A DNA stretch of 64,000 nt from Thamnidium elegans (Eukaryota > Mucoromycota > Mucoromycetes > Mucorales > Mucoraceae): contig JAIXMG010000029.1 of the NCBI GenBank assembly GCA_025201345.1, positions 186,001 through 250,000 of the forward strand, read 5' to 3'. Made by a program: the position numbers and the translations under genes. Below are positions 22,061 to 33,979 of this stretch, piece after piece; positions within the stretch are counted from its first letter, which is position 1; every line of letters starts with the position of its first letter. Under the pieces are notes generated by a model. The model was not told the DNA's origin. It saw only the letters and a program-made list of their open reading frames with translations, and searched no databases.

Positions 22061-22246
22061 AAAGACCAAAACTTTTAAAAAGAATCCAATCGCAATTGTA
22101 AATGACTTTAATAAATATGTATACTCGTCAAATATAGTAATTAAATATGTGCCTTTATAAAAAAAATAAAAAAAGTTTAAATATATACATGTATTATTTA
22201 CAATGAAGGGAAATATATAAAAATGGGATGAATAATATAACAAAAA

Positions 22247-23746
22247 TCAGTGCAATAAACCTCGAGCAAATCTTCTACGAGAACTCGTATCAATGCTAAA
22301 ATCGAGAATAGCATTTTCCAAACCTAGTTATTAAAAGAAGCATATAAATAATAGGCAGATAGTATACATATTTTTTTCTTATCTGTATTTACCAACAAAC
22401 ATTTTTTGACTATCATGCGAAAAGCATAACCCAGTAATCGGTGTATCATGACCTGCAGATCCTACTCTTAATGTTTGCTGACCGTCAAATGTACGTGCAT
22501 CGACGATATGTACATGAGATACATGTTCTGTAAAAGCCAAAAGATCAGTTGCTCCCGTTTGTGTAAACTTTACACATCTAGCAGCTCCTTTTGTAATTGA
22601 CGGATGAAGTCCTGCAAATCTTGCTAAAGGATTTCTGCTCCTTATATCCCAAACATGAACTGATCCGTCTTGACTGGACACTGCAAACTTTTCCGATGTA
22701 TGATTCCAAGCAACTGAAAAATTGGCGTCTCTTGAAACTGCCATTGTTGTCGCTAACTCATAGTGTCCAGAGTCAGTTATATTAAACATTTGTACTCGGT
22801 TATCATCTCCTACTGTAATCATTTTTCTACCATCTGGACTAACAGAAGCTTTTTTTTTTAAAAAAAATAATAATTAGAATTCTAGACCTTTCTTTTTCCT
22901 TTTTTGGGAAGAGCGGAGGGATTAAAAACTTACTGTGATTCACAGCAGTTCTGAAATCTAGTGTATCAATTAGCTCCAAATCCGGCACAGAAAATACTCT
23001 AATAGATGCATCATTATTTGACACCAGTAATCTTGTTTCTCCATTCAAATGTGAAAAGCATAGTCCATTGTTAATGGTACACCCCGGGGAAGTGGTAATG
23101 CTTCTATTATACGTTTTTAGCATATATATATATATATTTTAACAATGATTGACTTACACTTGATAGTCACTATTTGTATCTTTTAACGTTAGGTCACCTC
23201 TTTGACCACCTGCTGCCCAATAGCCATATCTTTTAGAAAAAAAAAAAGAAAAAAAACGCGTGCATGAATAAAAAATGAAAACTTGTCAAATTAAAAAACT
23301 TACCCAGATGCCATACAAGTAGGAGGATACCCAATATCTTTTAACAGATAACTTCGCTGTCCTGTTATAAAATTATACTTTTTTGTATTATTTTTTTAAT
23401 AACTTTGTCTATACCCTATGTTTCTTATTTACACATACTCTGAAAATATCTTGACCGGTTGGAACAATCAATTCATTCTTATGCTTTTCATCATCCGCTA
23501 ACAATAAATCACGCAGTTGCCTAAGTTTGGTGTTAAAAAAAGAGGTGAAAAAAAAAAAGACTTGTTTATAGTGTATTACCAGTGATGTATAGTAACTTTT
23601 TGATCATGAACAATAGGCTTAGGCCTAACATACATTTCTACTTCACTACCATAGTCGCTTAAAACAGTCAAATAGAATCCAAGTTTTTGTTTTTTTAAAA
23701 AAATTAAATTTTACCTTGATACACAAGTTGTATCAATAATCGTCAT
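22247..23746 (-). CDS. Fungal WD40 protein with DUF2415-like motif
   Basis: At least seven exons read in phase, beginning MTIIDTTCVS (ATG 23746) and ending RRRFARGLLH. WD-like blades include RLLVSNNDASIRVFSVPD, RKMITVGDDNRVQMF and FAVSSQDGSVHVWDIRSRNP. The stretch ARCVKFTQTGATDLLAF, then TEHVSHVHIVDARTF, matches what I recall of the fungal DUF2415 signature at the end of a beta-propeller. It probably acts as a protein-interaction scaffold; the exact role is unknown. A T-run/A-run palindrome near 22851-22867 sits in one intron. Confidence 0.8.
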
Positions 23747-24232
23747 TTTTTGTTTTATTTGTTATTAAAAAAAAAAGAAAATAAAAACAAATGAAAAAAG
23801 AAAATAAAAAGGAAAATTAGTGTTGCATAATATGGGTTTCAGAAGTCTTTGCGAAACCAAAATTCCTCCCGGTGGCAAAATGACGCAACGTTTTGGTTTC
23901 TCCTCTGGCTAGGGCAATTTTATCCCCTTTAAAAAGAAACCTTAAAAAAAAACATTACATCAAAATCTAACAATGCGTGGAAACTAGTTGGCTTTTAACA
24001 GCGGAGAAACAAATTAATAATGCGTAAATAAAGTCAGTGCGAAAACATAAAAACGAGCTAGTATAATAGTTTTAAATCAAAACAAGTAATACGACCCAAA
24101 AAAAAAAAAAAAAAACAAAACAATATTATAATTTAACGAAATTTTTTTAATGGAAAAAAAAAATGAATATTTTATGTACAGGGAATAATAGTAAAAGTTA
24201 AAACTTTTTATTTAAAATTTCAGTCAAGAAAT
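23747..24232. other. Intergenic, WD40 promoter / RPS4 3' end
   Basis: This 486-bp A-rich region contains an A-run near 24100-24116. It carries the WD40 gene promoter and the RPS4 3' UTR. Nothing else is recognised. Confidence 0.45.
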
Positions 24233-25425
24233 TTAGTTGGTAACAGCAGCTCTACGACGATCACGTTCTTCACTGATAGAGAGCTTGACGCCCTTACCCT
24301 TAGGAAGAGAGACCCAAGGCTTGGAACCTTGACCAATGGTGAAGACGTTAGAGATACGAGTAGCGAAAACACGATCAAGAGCATCCTTAACATGGACAAT
24401 TTCGAAACCACCAATATGACGTTCACGATGAACAAGTTGACCAACACGACCAATATTACGACCACCAGTGATCATGACGACGTTACCAACTTCGAACTTA
24501 ACGAAATCGACGATCTTGTTCTCCTCAAGGTTGAAACGAATAGTATCATTGACCTTGATCAAAGGATCGGGATAACGAATAGTACGACCGTCATGGGTGG
24601 TAATATAAGGGATACCCTTGGCACCAATGAGGACCTTCTTGACCTTACAAAGCTTGTACTTGGCCTCCTCATCAGTGATACGGTGAACAGCAAAGCGACC
24701 TTTAATGTCATAGACGAGACGGAAGTTCTCACCAGTCTTTTCAATAGAAATAACATCTGTTATATTCAATTTAAAGAAAGGAAAAAGAAAGGCATCCGGG
24801 ATTCGTCAAAGCTTAAGCTGTGAGAACACACGATCATACACAAACCCCCAAAAAAAATAAAAAAAATAACACTTACCCATGAAACCAGCAGGGAAAGTAG
24901 AGTCGGTACGGACCTTACCATCAACCTTGACCAAACGTTGCATCAAGATGGAGGTGACCTCACGACCATTGAGAGCGTACTTCAATCTGTTACGAATGAA
25001 AACGATCAAAGGAAGACATTCACGAGTCTTGTGGGGACCGGAGCTAGGCTTAGGAGCATAGGCACCTAGAAAGAAAATAAAATATTAATAAAATTGAAAT
25101 AAAATATATATCAAAATATAATATGAAAGGTTTTTTTTTTTTTTTTTTTTTTTTGTATCAGTAAATTAAAAAGCTCGTCAGGGTACATCGGATTGTTGAG
25201 CTTGACTTTTGTTTTTTGTTTTTGTCATCCCCAAAAAAAAAAAAAAAAAACTTCCTTCATATCATATAATATAAATAAAGATTGCTTACCCAAAAGTTTG
25301 TCAAGCATCCAGTGCTTGGGAGCTGCGAGACGCTTCATATGCTTCTTAGGACCACGACCCTAAAAGAAGATATAGAGTTAATATCATTGATAGATGGATG
25401 GATGCCTAAGCAGTAAACTTACCAT
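24233..25425 (-). CDS. RPS4: 40S ribosomal protein S4 (eS4)
   Basis: Four exons: the first contributes only the ATG (donor directly after it), followed by [20 protein letters not shown], then the exon containing [20 protein letters not shown] and [17 protein letters not shown], and a last exon [17 protein letters not shown] through [20 protein letters not shown] to AAVTN. This covers the complete eS4 chain (S4-like RNA-binding module, central domain and KOW-like C-terminus) of about 260 residues. Intron 1 (about 25364-25422) carries a GATG repeat at 25393-25404. An inverted pair TGTCCG/CGGACA (25520-25549) lies about 100 bp upstream of the start. Confidence 0.97.
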
Positions 25426-26790
25426 ATTAATTAATTGATATAGAAAAAAGGAAAGATTCAACAGATGGAGGAACATATTCATTGACTTTTATAAAGAATA
25501 GAAGTGAAAAAATTTCTCTTGTCCGGGACTGCGGTTTCGTCCTCGGACACCCAATATGTGAAATATAAATTTTTTTTTTTTTTTGACATTTTTGCATTTA
25601 CAGTTCCGTTCTTATTTAAAGTCCATTGAAAGTCGCAATGAGGGGATTAAAAGACACTCGTGCTAGTAGAAGGATTAAGGGGGTTCACTCACAAAAAAAA
25701 AAAGGTTTTTGCTTGAATGGAGGGTATACTTTTAGTCAATTATATTCAATAATACTTGCTATTGCTCAAGAAATCAGAATAAAAATAATCGCTTGAATAA
25801 TGTATAAGATGTCATAAAATATCCTGATCCAAGACCTTACCTTTTTACAAACTATATAGTCCCAACTGTTATAAACGGTCGAGCTCTTTTTTTTTTAAGA
25901 AAAAAAAAATGAGACGTATTACTTTTCATGTCTTCATCTTTATCTACCTAAAAATAAACTTGTATAAGCTCGATTAATAAGTACAGATATGTTTAAAAAT
26001 GATTAAAAAACGTAGTATAATACATTGTAATGATTAAATAGACCCGTCTTTCTTTCTTTTTTACTATGAACCAATATATCAGCAAATATTTTTTTATAAG
26101 ATAAAAAAGCATACTTTTATATTTACTTTCTTCTTAGTTTATAATTACGCTTTTGTTTTTTTTTAAAATGTTTCGTTGTATAAACGGATACAGTTCTCTT
26201 AGAACCACAATGCATTAAAATACTCAAATGTGTTTCGTCCGACTGTTATACCGTATAGATATCGAAATACCTTTTATTTTTGTGTTCTAACACTGAAAGC
26301 TCTTTTAAAGAACATTTCAAAAATATTGTAAACAAAGGCCGTTTCCTTAATTATGAATCAAAATTAAGAAGACGGTCTATATAAGCAAGATGTGGCGATT
26401 ACCTAGTAAGTCTGAATAAAGGGGGAAGGGATTTAATAAAAATAAACTTTTTAACATTTTCTTTTGCTGCTTCTTGCGTCTACGGATACTTCTGAATTCT
26501 GAAGATAATAAAAAGTAGTTCTTGTTGTTACCTAAAAGATACTAAAGTCTTTTTTATAGAATCCCTTTTCGTCTATGATTCTGATAATCTTTATAATGTA
26601 CGAGCTTTGGTAGTTAGCTTGTCTTTTGTATTACGCTTTTAGTTCACTCTAACTGATATATTATTTTTAGAGTAACATACATAGTAATACACGATAAAGA
26701 CATCTCTGGTATTTAAATAGATGAATTGAAAACTCAAATCGTATTTCAAAAGTAAGTATATGGACAAGTAAAAGCAAAAATCACTTTATT

Positions 26791-26834
<44 letters not shown>

Positions 26835-28134
26835 AGTTCATTAAGATATTCAATAATTAATACGACGCCTCAACTCTTCTACTGGTGCAAAAACTTACCT
26901 TAACGAGGCTGATTTTAGTTTATATAATAGCTGTATTTACAACCTCCAATATGATTGTACAATTTAGCAGATCATTTATTGCACTTGGATCATCCTTTAA
27001 GGGCTGCCAACCATACCAACGTTGAGGTTTTATCCCCTTAAAAATTATTAATTTTTTTCAAGTATTGCATAATTTTGCAAGCAGAATTTGATTGGCATCA
27101 GCGGCATGTTTATTAAAGCAAGAAGAACCGGAAAAGACATTACTCTTATTTTTTTTCAATATCTTTAGTATGCCTAATAATAAATTATTTTTTTTTTTGG
27201 CTTTTGCTTAACGTAATAACTTGAGAAGAAAACTATATCAGTACAATGAACATTGGCTTGCCGCGAAAGTAGAAAGCTCGAGCTTTTTTCAAGCTCAAGC
27301 ATCTCGTATCCTTTTCGATCCAACATCATTAAAAAAAAAAAAAAAAAAAAAGGGGGGCAAGAGGACGGCGATATCAAATCAGTGAGTAGTGGAGTATTAT
27401 TCAAGGATATTCAGTAGCATTTTATAATTAAATCGAAGCACTTTTTTTTTTTCTGGAATGCTGTCAACTTTTGTTTATCTGTATCACCTTCACTATATAA
27501 TTTGAAAATAATTTATCTTTCTGGCTGTAAACTTTTAATAAGCGTCGATAATTTGTAATGATATGGATCAGAGGTTTATTAAAGAAGAATAATATCAAGC
27601 TTATTGTTATTTATTTCTCTTTGTCGCTTTCAGAATTTTTTTTTTTTTTTTTTTTTCCCCAATGCCGGTAATCATTTGCATTAAAAATGGTCACACAAAA
27701 AAAAGGCAAGATAAGCCTCCATTCTTTGAGTGTCAAATAAAACGTAGATATGAGTAAAGATGATACTAAACAAATAAGATGTTATATATTTCGACGGGTT
27801 TAAAAGCTTTACAATTTAAAAAAAAAATAATCTGTAAAAATGGCTTATTTACACTACACGAAAGTCTATTTTATTTTTAAACAATTTTTTCTTGTATTAC
27901 TTGAGTGAAAAAAATTCTATATTTGTTTTTTTTTGGGCTACACACATGAAGCATTTCAGAAGGGGAGAAAAAAAAAAAAAAAGCCTGTGCGATAACTCAA
28001 TTAGGCGTGGTTATTTTACTCATTCCCCACTAAAAAAAAAAAAAAAAATAGTCGGATGAACTATTTGAGCGGTTCAAAAAAAAAAAAAAAAAAACCAATA
28101 TTTCTTCGATAATTTTTTTTTCTTTTTTTTTTGA
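25426..28134. other. 2.7-kb gene-poor region
   Basis: The left end holds the RPS4 promoter and the right end the OSR1-like kinase promoter. A 39-nt T-run sits at 26794-26832, with several more A/T runs near 27640-28095. On the minus strand around 26925-27110 two short open stretches look protein-like (HAADANQILLAKLCNT and KPQRWYGWQPLKDDPSAIND) but are separated by stops; I treat them as possible relics. No RNA gene was recognised. Confidence 0.4.
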
Positions 28135-31100
28135 ATGAGTCAAAAAGAAACTTCTCCAACTATTTTCAATAGTTCTGTACAACAAAGACCGAGATCAAGT
28201 AGTGTTATTAGAGCAATGTCTGGACAAAATTCACCTACACAGTCTCCTACTACGAGTACAAGCACAAAACATAGTCAGTTTAAACGGTCTGTGAGTTTAT
28301 CGGAAGGTCTTCATGTTAGATTACCGACTCTCCATCATTCAGAAACTGAACCCTATCCTTATTCCCCCGTTACACAACAAAATCCCAACCCTTCTTGTCC
28401 ATCAGACTCCAACTGGGCAAATAAATACGATGATTTCGATATTGGAAATCCAATTGGTAAAAAAAAAAAAAAAAAATAGAGAGAGAGCCGCATGTCTTTT
28501 TTTTTTCTTTTTTCTTTTTCTAACATAAAAACTATATTAGGCTACGGATCCTCTGCAGTTGTATATGAAGCGATCTATAAACCACTAAAGAAGAGAGTTG
28601 CCATTAAAATGATCGATTTGGACATGTTTGAACGTAATCAAATTGATGAACTTAGGGTATTTATTTGACACGTTTTTTTTTTTTTTTTAGTTAAAAATCT
28701 TACCTAAAAAAAAAAATAATCGAATCATTTATCTCTCTGTAGCGCGAAACTGCTTTAATGGCTTTATCCAAGCATCCTAACGTATTACGAGTCTATGGAT
28801 CCTTTGTAAATGGAGCTAAATTATATATTGTCACACCTTATTTAGCTGCCGGATCATGTTTAGATATTATGAAGAGTAGTTTCCCTGATGGATTTGATGA
28901 GATTTCAATCGCTACTATTCTTCGACAAGCATTGGAAGGCTTAATCTATCTTCATAAAAATGGACATATTCATCGTGATGTAAAAGCAGGTAACCTTTTA
29001 ATGGACCAGCAAGGTACGGTACTTTTAGCAGATTTCGGTGTCTCTAGTTCTTTAGCAGAAAATGGTGATGTACGTAAAACATTTGTGGGTACACCGTGTT
29101 GGATGGCTCCTGAGGTCATGGAACAAGCTGGGTATGATTATAAGGCTGATATTTGGAGCTTTGGTATCACCTCACTTGAATTGGCGACTGGTCATGCTCC
29201 ATTTGCTAAATTTCCTCCCATGAAGGTATTAATGATGACTCTTTCGAACGCTCCTCCTACATTAGATAGAGAAAACGGTAAACACAAATTCTCAAAATAT
29301 TTTAAAGACATGATTGATCTTTGTCTTCAAAAGGAACCTAATAAGAGACCATCTGCTGAAAAATTGTTATTACATCCCTTTTTTAAGCAAGCGAAAAAGA
29401 AGGATTATTTGGTCAAATCTGTATTAGCGCACGTACTTCCTTTGAATAAACGACCTCATCGAAAATTGACTCAAAAGTCTGTCTCAACTGAACCCACCGA
29501 GCAATGGGACTTTGATGATACCCAACCTAATAATGAAAATTCAACACCTACCATTGAAAACCCTGCTATCGTTGTTAGCGCTTTAAATGCCCCACAGCAA
29601 GTATTGGTAGAAGGTGCTTCTTCAGCGCCTCAAGCGGATTCAGTACCGTTGGAACGTTCAAAATCTGTTGTTCAATTTGAAAATTGTCCCAAACCACCTC
29701 ATATTAAGCCTACAACGAGTACGAATGCATCACCTATAGAAACCGGCGAATCAACGCCTGTAAAAAAACATATTTCATTCGGTGAAGCTGTCATCAAAGA
29801 CCCTTCCAGTGTAAGATCCATTATGTCTCCTGTTGTTGAAAGTCCCTCACCTATCATGAGCCCCTTGACCGAAACTACTTATGCTCCTCCTGTCTTGTCC
29901 AGTGCACCATTATCAAAAAAGTCTAGATTTGTTATTCAGGATAATGCACCAGCACCACAAGCACCAACTGCTTTTGAACCATTTTGTTCTTCTACTGCTT
30001 CTCCTCCTCCCCTGTCAGTAAATGAGTTACCTCCCGCAGATGTCGGATTAGGTATTTGTACTACACCTTCCAGTGCGAGTATTACCAATACAAATATTAC
30101 CAATATAAACACGGTTCCTGGTACCAATAATAGCACTCCTTCTTCAGCTGCTGCGGCAGCAGCAGCAGCAGCAGTTCATTCTACCATAGGCACCCTTCAG
30201 GAAGGTGAGTTTAAAAAGGGTCGATTTAGTGTCAACCAAACGCCTACACGTCCTATTACACCCGTAGACGAATCACAACAAATTGTCAATGGTGCACCTA
30301 CACCAGCAGCGAATAACGAAAAACCTCTACTGAGCGAATTCAAACCTACACCAATGGCACGCGTTGCAAGTCAAGATAGTTTTCAAGAACGTAAATCTAG
30401 ATTTGAAGTCAAACATAATAACCCGAGTACGGCTATGGCTACACCTTCTTCTATTATCAGTACACCCATTGAGCCTGGAACACCATTCCAAAGTTTGCCC
30501 TTAACTCGCGAAAACTCCAATACCTCTGCATTATCCAAAGATAGTTCTGTAAATAATAAGGTGAGTCGATTTTCTATTGAAAAACCTGAACCGGTGGGCC
30601 CTTATTGTGAGTTACCGACTGCCATGTCACCCGAGTGTCGTAAAAAAGGTAGATTTGAATTGACTGGAGGAAGTGACAGTAGTAAAGAGTTTATCAATCA
30701 TCTGGAATCACCTCAGTCCACAGTTGCTCCTTCACCAGCTATCTCTCCTAGTAGTTCACTTTCAAGAGGACAAGCGCATCGTATTTTAGACCCTTCTATG
30801 CCTCAAATGGTTTATTCACATATGGAATCTCTATTGAAACAAACTGAAATTCAAAAAAATATGTTACATGATTTATTAGCGACAATGCCTCTTATGTACA
30901 ATAACAGTAATAATTCTCAACATTTGCAAGGAATTACTCGAAGTCGAACTGTATCTGATACGAAGAGACCTCCAGCGACGACATCAAATGAAGAACTTTA
31001 TCAAAGGTAAAAGAGAGAGAGAGAGAAAAGGGGGTATTTAGTAATGGAATTAACATTTTATTGTCTTTTTTTTTATATTTTTTTTTAGAGTACCCGCGAC

Positions 31101-31398
31101 AAATCCAGTGAATAGTACACCTTCATCCTTAATACCTCCTTATTCTTTATCGACAGATATTACAACGACAGTAGATCATTTGCAGCAGCTACTTGCAAGT
31201 TCATCAAAGGAACGTGAAAGATTAGCTCGTGAAAATGAAGCCTTAAGAAGAGAAGTAGATAGGTTACGAAGAAATCAACAACAACAGCAACAACAGCAAC
31301 AACAAAGTATTTTAAAGAAACCATCTTTAGAATCTCCTATTTATCAACAACCAGAAAAACTTATTGTTGCGCCGGAAGCACAAGATAATAAACAATAA
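28135..31398 (+). CDS. Ste20/OSR1-like serine/threonine kinase with long disordered tail
   Basis: Four exons (28135-28456, 28541-28656, 28743-31006, 31089-31398) give 1003 residues. After a Ser-rich head comes a complete kinase domain: Gly loop IGYGSSAVVYEA, VAIK lysine, HRDVKAGNLL, LADFGVSSSL, activation segment FVGTPCWMAPEVM and a C-terminal RPSAEKLLLHPFF. The catalytic-loop and activation-segment style is that of the OSR1/SPAK (Fray) branch of GCKs, which regulate ion transport in animals. The tail is Ser/Pro/Thr-rich with repeated RF-centred motifs (RFVI, RFSV, RFEV, RFSI, RFEL), an Ala run and a C-terminal coiled coil (KERERLARENEALRREVDRL) ending in polyGln. I see no clear CCT domain. 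Branch assignment is moderate; kinase activity is very likely. Confidence 0.92.
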
Positions 31399-31506
31399 GA
31401 TCTCTCAGGCAGAGAAATAAAATATTATAATAAAATTGTTTATTCTATTGCAATAATAAATATTTAAATAATGGAAAAAGGGTATCGAGTACTTTTTTTT
31501 TTATTT

Positions 31507-33059
31507 CTAGCGTTTATGACGTATAGAACGTCTTGGAGGAGTGGTATCGTCACGCGTACGCTTACCAAGGGAAGTTTCCAAGACACCTAATCGATACGCA
31601 TAGTTAATTTCACCGTTTACAGAACTAACTAATGAAGAAGAACCATCCTGTTTAATCGATTTCCAATGTATATCCTTAAATCTAAATATTTCAATGAATT
31701 CAGATGGCTTGTACCATAAAGGTAAGATATACTTTGAGTCAGTATTATCTCCTACTTGAACTTGTAACAACAAACATGGTAATTTAGGAGAATCTGAATA
31801 AGCCGTAACTTTAATATCATTCAATTTAGTACCGATAATACCGAAAGGAATTGATTCTTTTGGCATCACTTTTTGAGAGATATAAACATTATCTCCAAAA
31901 AATACAGGTTCCTCACCGCCAAAATATTTCCATTCCTTTTTCTTATTTTTTTCCATTTGACTTTGAAAGATGGGTGCGTATGATTCCTTAAGTGAGTTGA
32001 TAGACTGAGTGGATAACGCAATGACAGTTTGTGCAGGTAAAGATTTTAACTGTAATAAATTACTTGACCCAGCATCTAATGGATCCTCAGGTTTACCTCG
32101 GTTTTCTATCCATTCCAATCGTTGCTGACACTTTCCTGTTACCTTTCCTTCTTTTACGTGTTCCAATAAAGCCTTGTTGTGTGTTTCAATAATATGACCA
32201 ATAACTCTCTTTTGCCACTCTGGATTATATTCGGGTCTAATACCAGGTACGTAAATCACTTTACCCTCACTAATAGTTCCTGATTCTTTTACTGTATCCA
32301 AATACTCTTTAAATCGTTTTACATGATGGTACCTATCATCCCACATTACCACATTATCAAGAGAAGGTATGTTGTGCAATAAGTTTAAAATAAAACAAGT
32401 CTTGAAATGCATGGTTGATTGAAATACGGAGCCAGTAATGTTATAAGATAGCTGTGTTTTATTCCTTGTGGCTTCCCATTGATTATCAGATACAGATTCA
32501 GGATCAGGTCGAAGTCCAATCAAGTCAAATTGTAAACCCTTCGATTCAAGCATGTCAGGTATTAATTGATGAAAGGGGTGAAAACGTCTACCGGTTAATA
32601 CTACGGTCATTGTATTGGTATCGGCAATACAGTCTCGAGCATCTTGAACAATCTTTTCGTTCCAGTATCCTTCCCACGCAGTCTTTTTTAATTCCTCAAA
32701 AGGTCCTAAATCAAGACTACGGATATCTCTCCACCAACCAGGTCCGTATACACTTTCGGCTGTAGCTAACTTTAAGAGATCTGGGTGCCAAATGGTTGGG
32801 CTTAGTAAAGGTGAAAAGAATAAAGTAGAATCAAAGTCAAAGATGGCTAACTTTTTAGGTTTTGAGGTAGGATGGCTTTGAGCAAAAGGAGATTTCTCGA
32901 ATTGGCGTTGAAGGACACCCTTTTTACAAATAAATAAAATGTTAGCTTTCATAGCTTCTTACTAAAAAAAAAAGAAAAAGAAAAAGAAAAGAAACAAAGT
33001 CTACTTACTAGTTCTTTGTCAGAGATACTCGAGTATTTTGTAATCATAGAAAGTGGCAT
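31507..33059 (-). CDS. HAD-like Swiss-army-knife RNA-repair-like protein
   Basis: I predict a short first exon (MPLSMITKYSSISDKEL, ATG 33059) spliced to a long exon beginning GVLQRQFEKSPFAQ, about 487 residues in all. The HAD nucleophile motif reads LAIFDFDSTLFFSPL, followed by WGWW-like GPGWWRDI, motif II TVVLTGRRFHPF and an acidic motif NVVMWDDRYHH. This matches the fungal HAD_SAK family, whose name comes from a predicted RNA-repair context and which has a phosphatase-type fold. The C-terminal half is less conserved and ends in a basic tail (KRTRDDTTPPRRSIRHKR) that could be a nuclear signal. The substrate is unknown. The chosen acceptor keeps phase but is my inference. Confidence 0.8.
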
Positions 33060-33198
33060 TATTGTTCCTTTGGGAGGGTGTTTTTGTTAGTGTACGAAAA
33101 AAGAAAAAGGAAAAGAAAAAAAAAACTTCTCAACTACAACAATTATATTAAAAAAAAAATCGAATCGGAGCGTGTAATAATGTAAGGTGATTTTTATT

Positions 33199-33979
33199 TT
33201 ATACATCATGATATTCATGGATAGTAAAACGAGCTCTCGCTCCTTTCTTATTGATTAATAAATAATCTCTTAAATCGTTCTTTAAAGTAATCTCTTTGCT
33301 AGCATATTTACGCCCTTGTTCTTCCTTCTCTGGTTGTGTAACTTTTAAATTAGTTTGGTAAAGGTAAGGTGCTAAAAATGGGATTGGTTGACTTGTCACA
33401 AGAATCAACTGTCAAAAAAAAAAAAAAAAAAAAAAAAAAAGATTAAAAAACTTTATGTTATGTACATTGGAGTTGCTATTTTCTTACGTTAACATAATTA
33501 AAGTGTGCTTTATGAGGGTAAGGAATTGGTGGTGAAACCATAATCTAATTGTATTCTCAATTAGTCTTTTCTCTTTTAACTCGTAAAGCATATCTTTTTA
33601 CCTGCTGAACCTTGCTTAAATCACAATTTGTATCGAGTTCAACTCTATTAATAGCTCTTGCCCTCTTGTTGTCAAAGTTGGTAATAATACCACAGTTACT
33701 GATCTACTAATACTTATTAGTCGCTGCATATCCACCTTCTTTTAATAAACTTACTTTGAGTGGTAAAACACTCGATCCAACATCACGAATACGTTTCTAT
33801 TATATATACATATACCATTCAGCTTTTTTTTATATGACAGCTATTAATCTTTTTTTTTTTTTTTTTTTTTTTTTTACCACTTCTTTATCAGACTGTTGTT
33901 GAATCCATTCTTTAGCTACATGGTCAATATCCTCCATCATTTCGATAGGAAACTCTTCTAATACAGGTTCGTCCGACAT
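33199..33979 (-). CDS. Small multi-exon protein, family not recognised
   Basis: Five exons join in phase: MSDEPVLEEFPIEMMEDIDH (ATG 33979), KRIRDVGSSVLPLK, ISNCGIITNFDNKRAR with AINRVELDTNCDLSKVQQ, IMVSPPIPYPHKAHFNYVN, and a last exon from LILVTSQPIPFLAPYLYQ to ARARFTIHEYHDV. The total is about 170 residues. The many short exons with good splice sites and the compact, mixed alpha/beta composition argue for a real protein. I see no signal peptide or membrane segment. I cannot assign a family. Confidence 0.7.

Noticed and set aside
26375..26410. TATATAAG followed by ATGTGGCGATTACC and a GTAAGT donor, resembling a first exon
   Set aside because: The TATA-like string is too close to the ATG and no compatible downstream exon could be found.
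27174..27404. Open minus-strand frame in the 2.7-kb gap
   Set aside because: It consists largely of homopolymer-encoded Phe and Lys and lacks splice partners.
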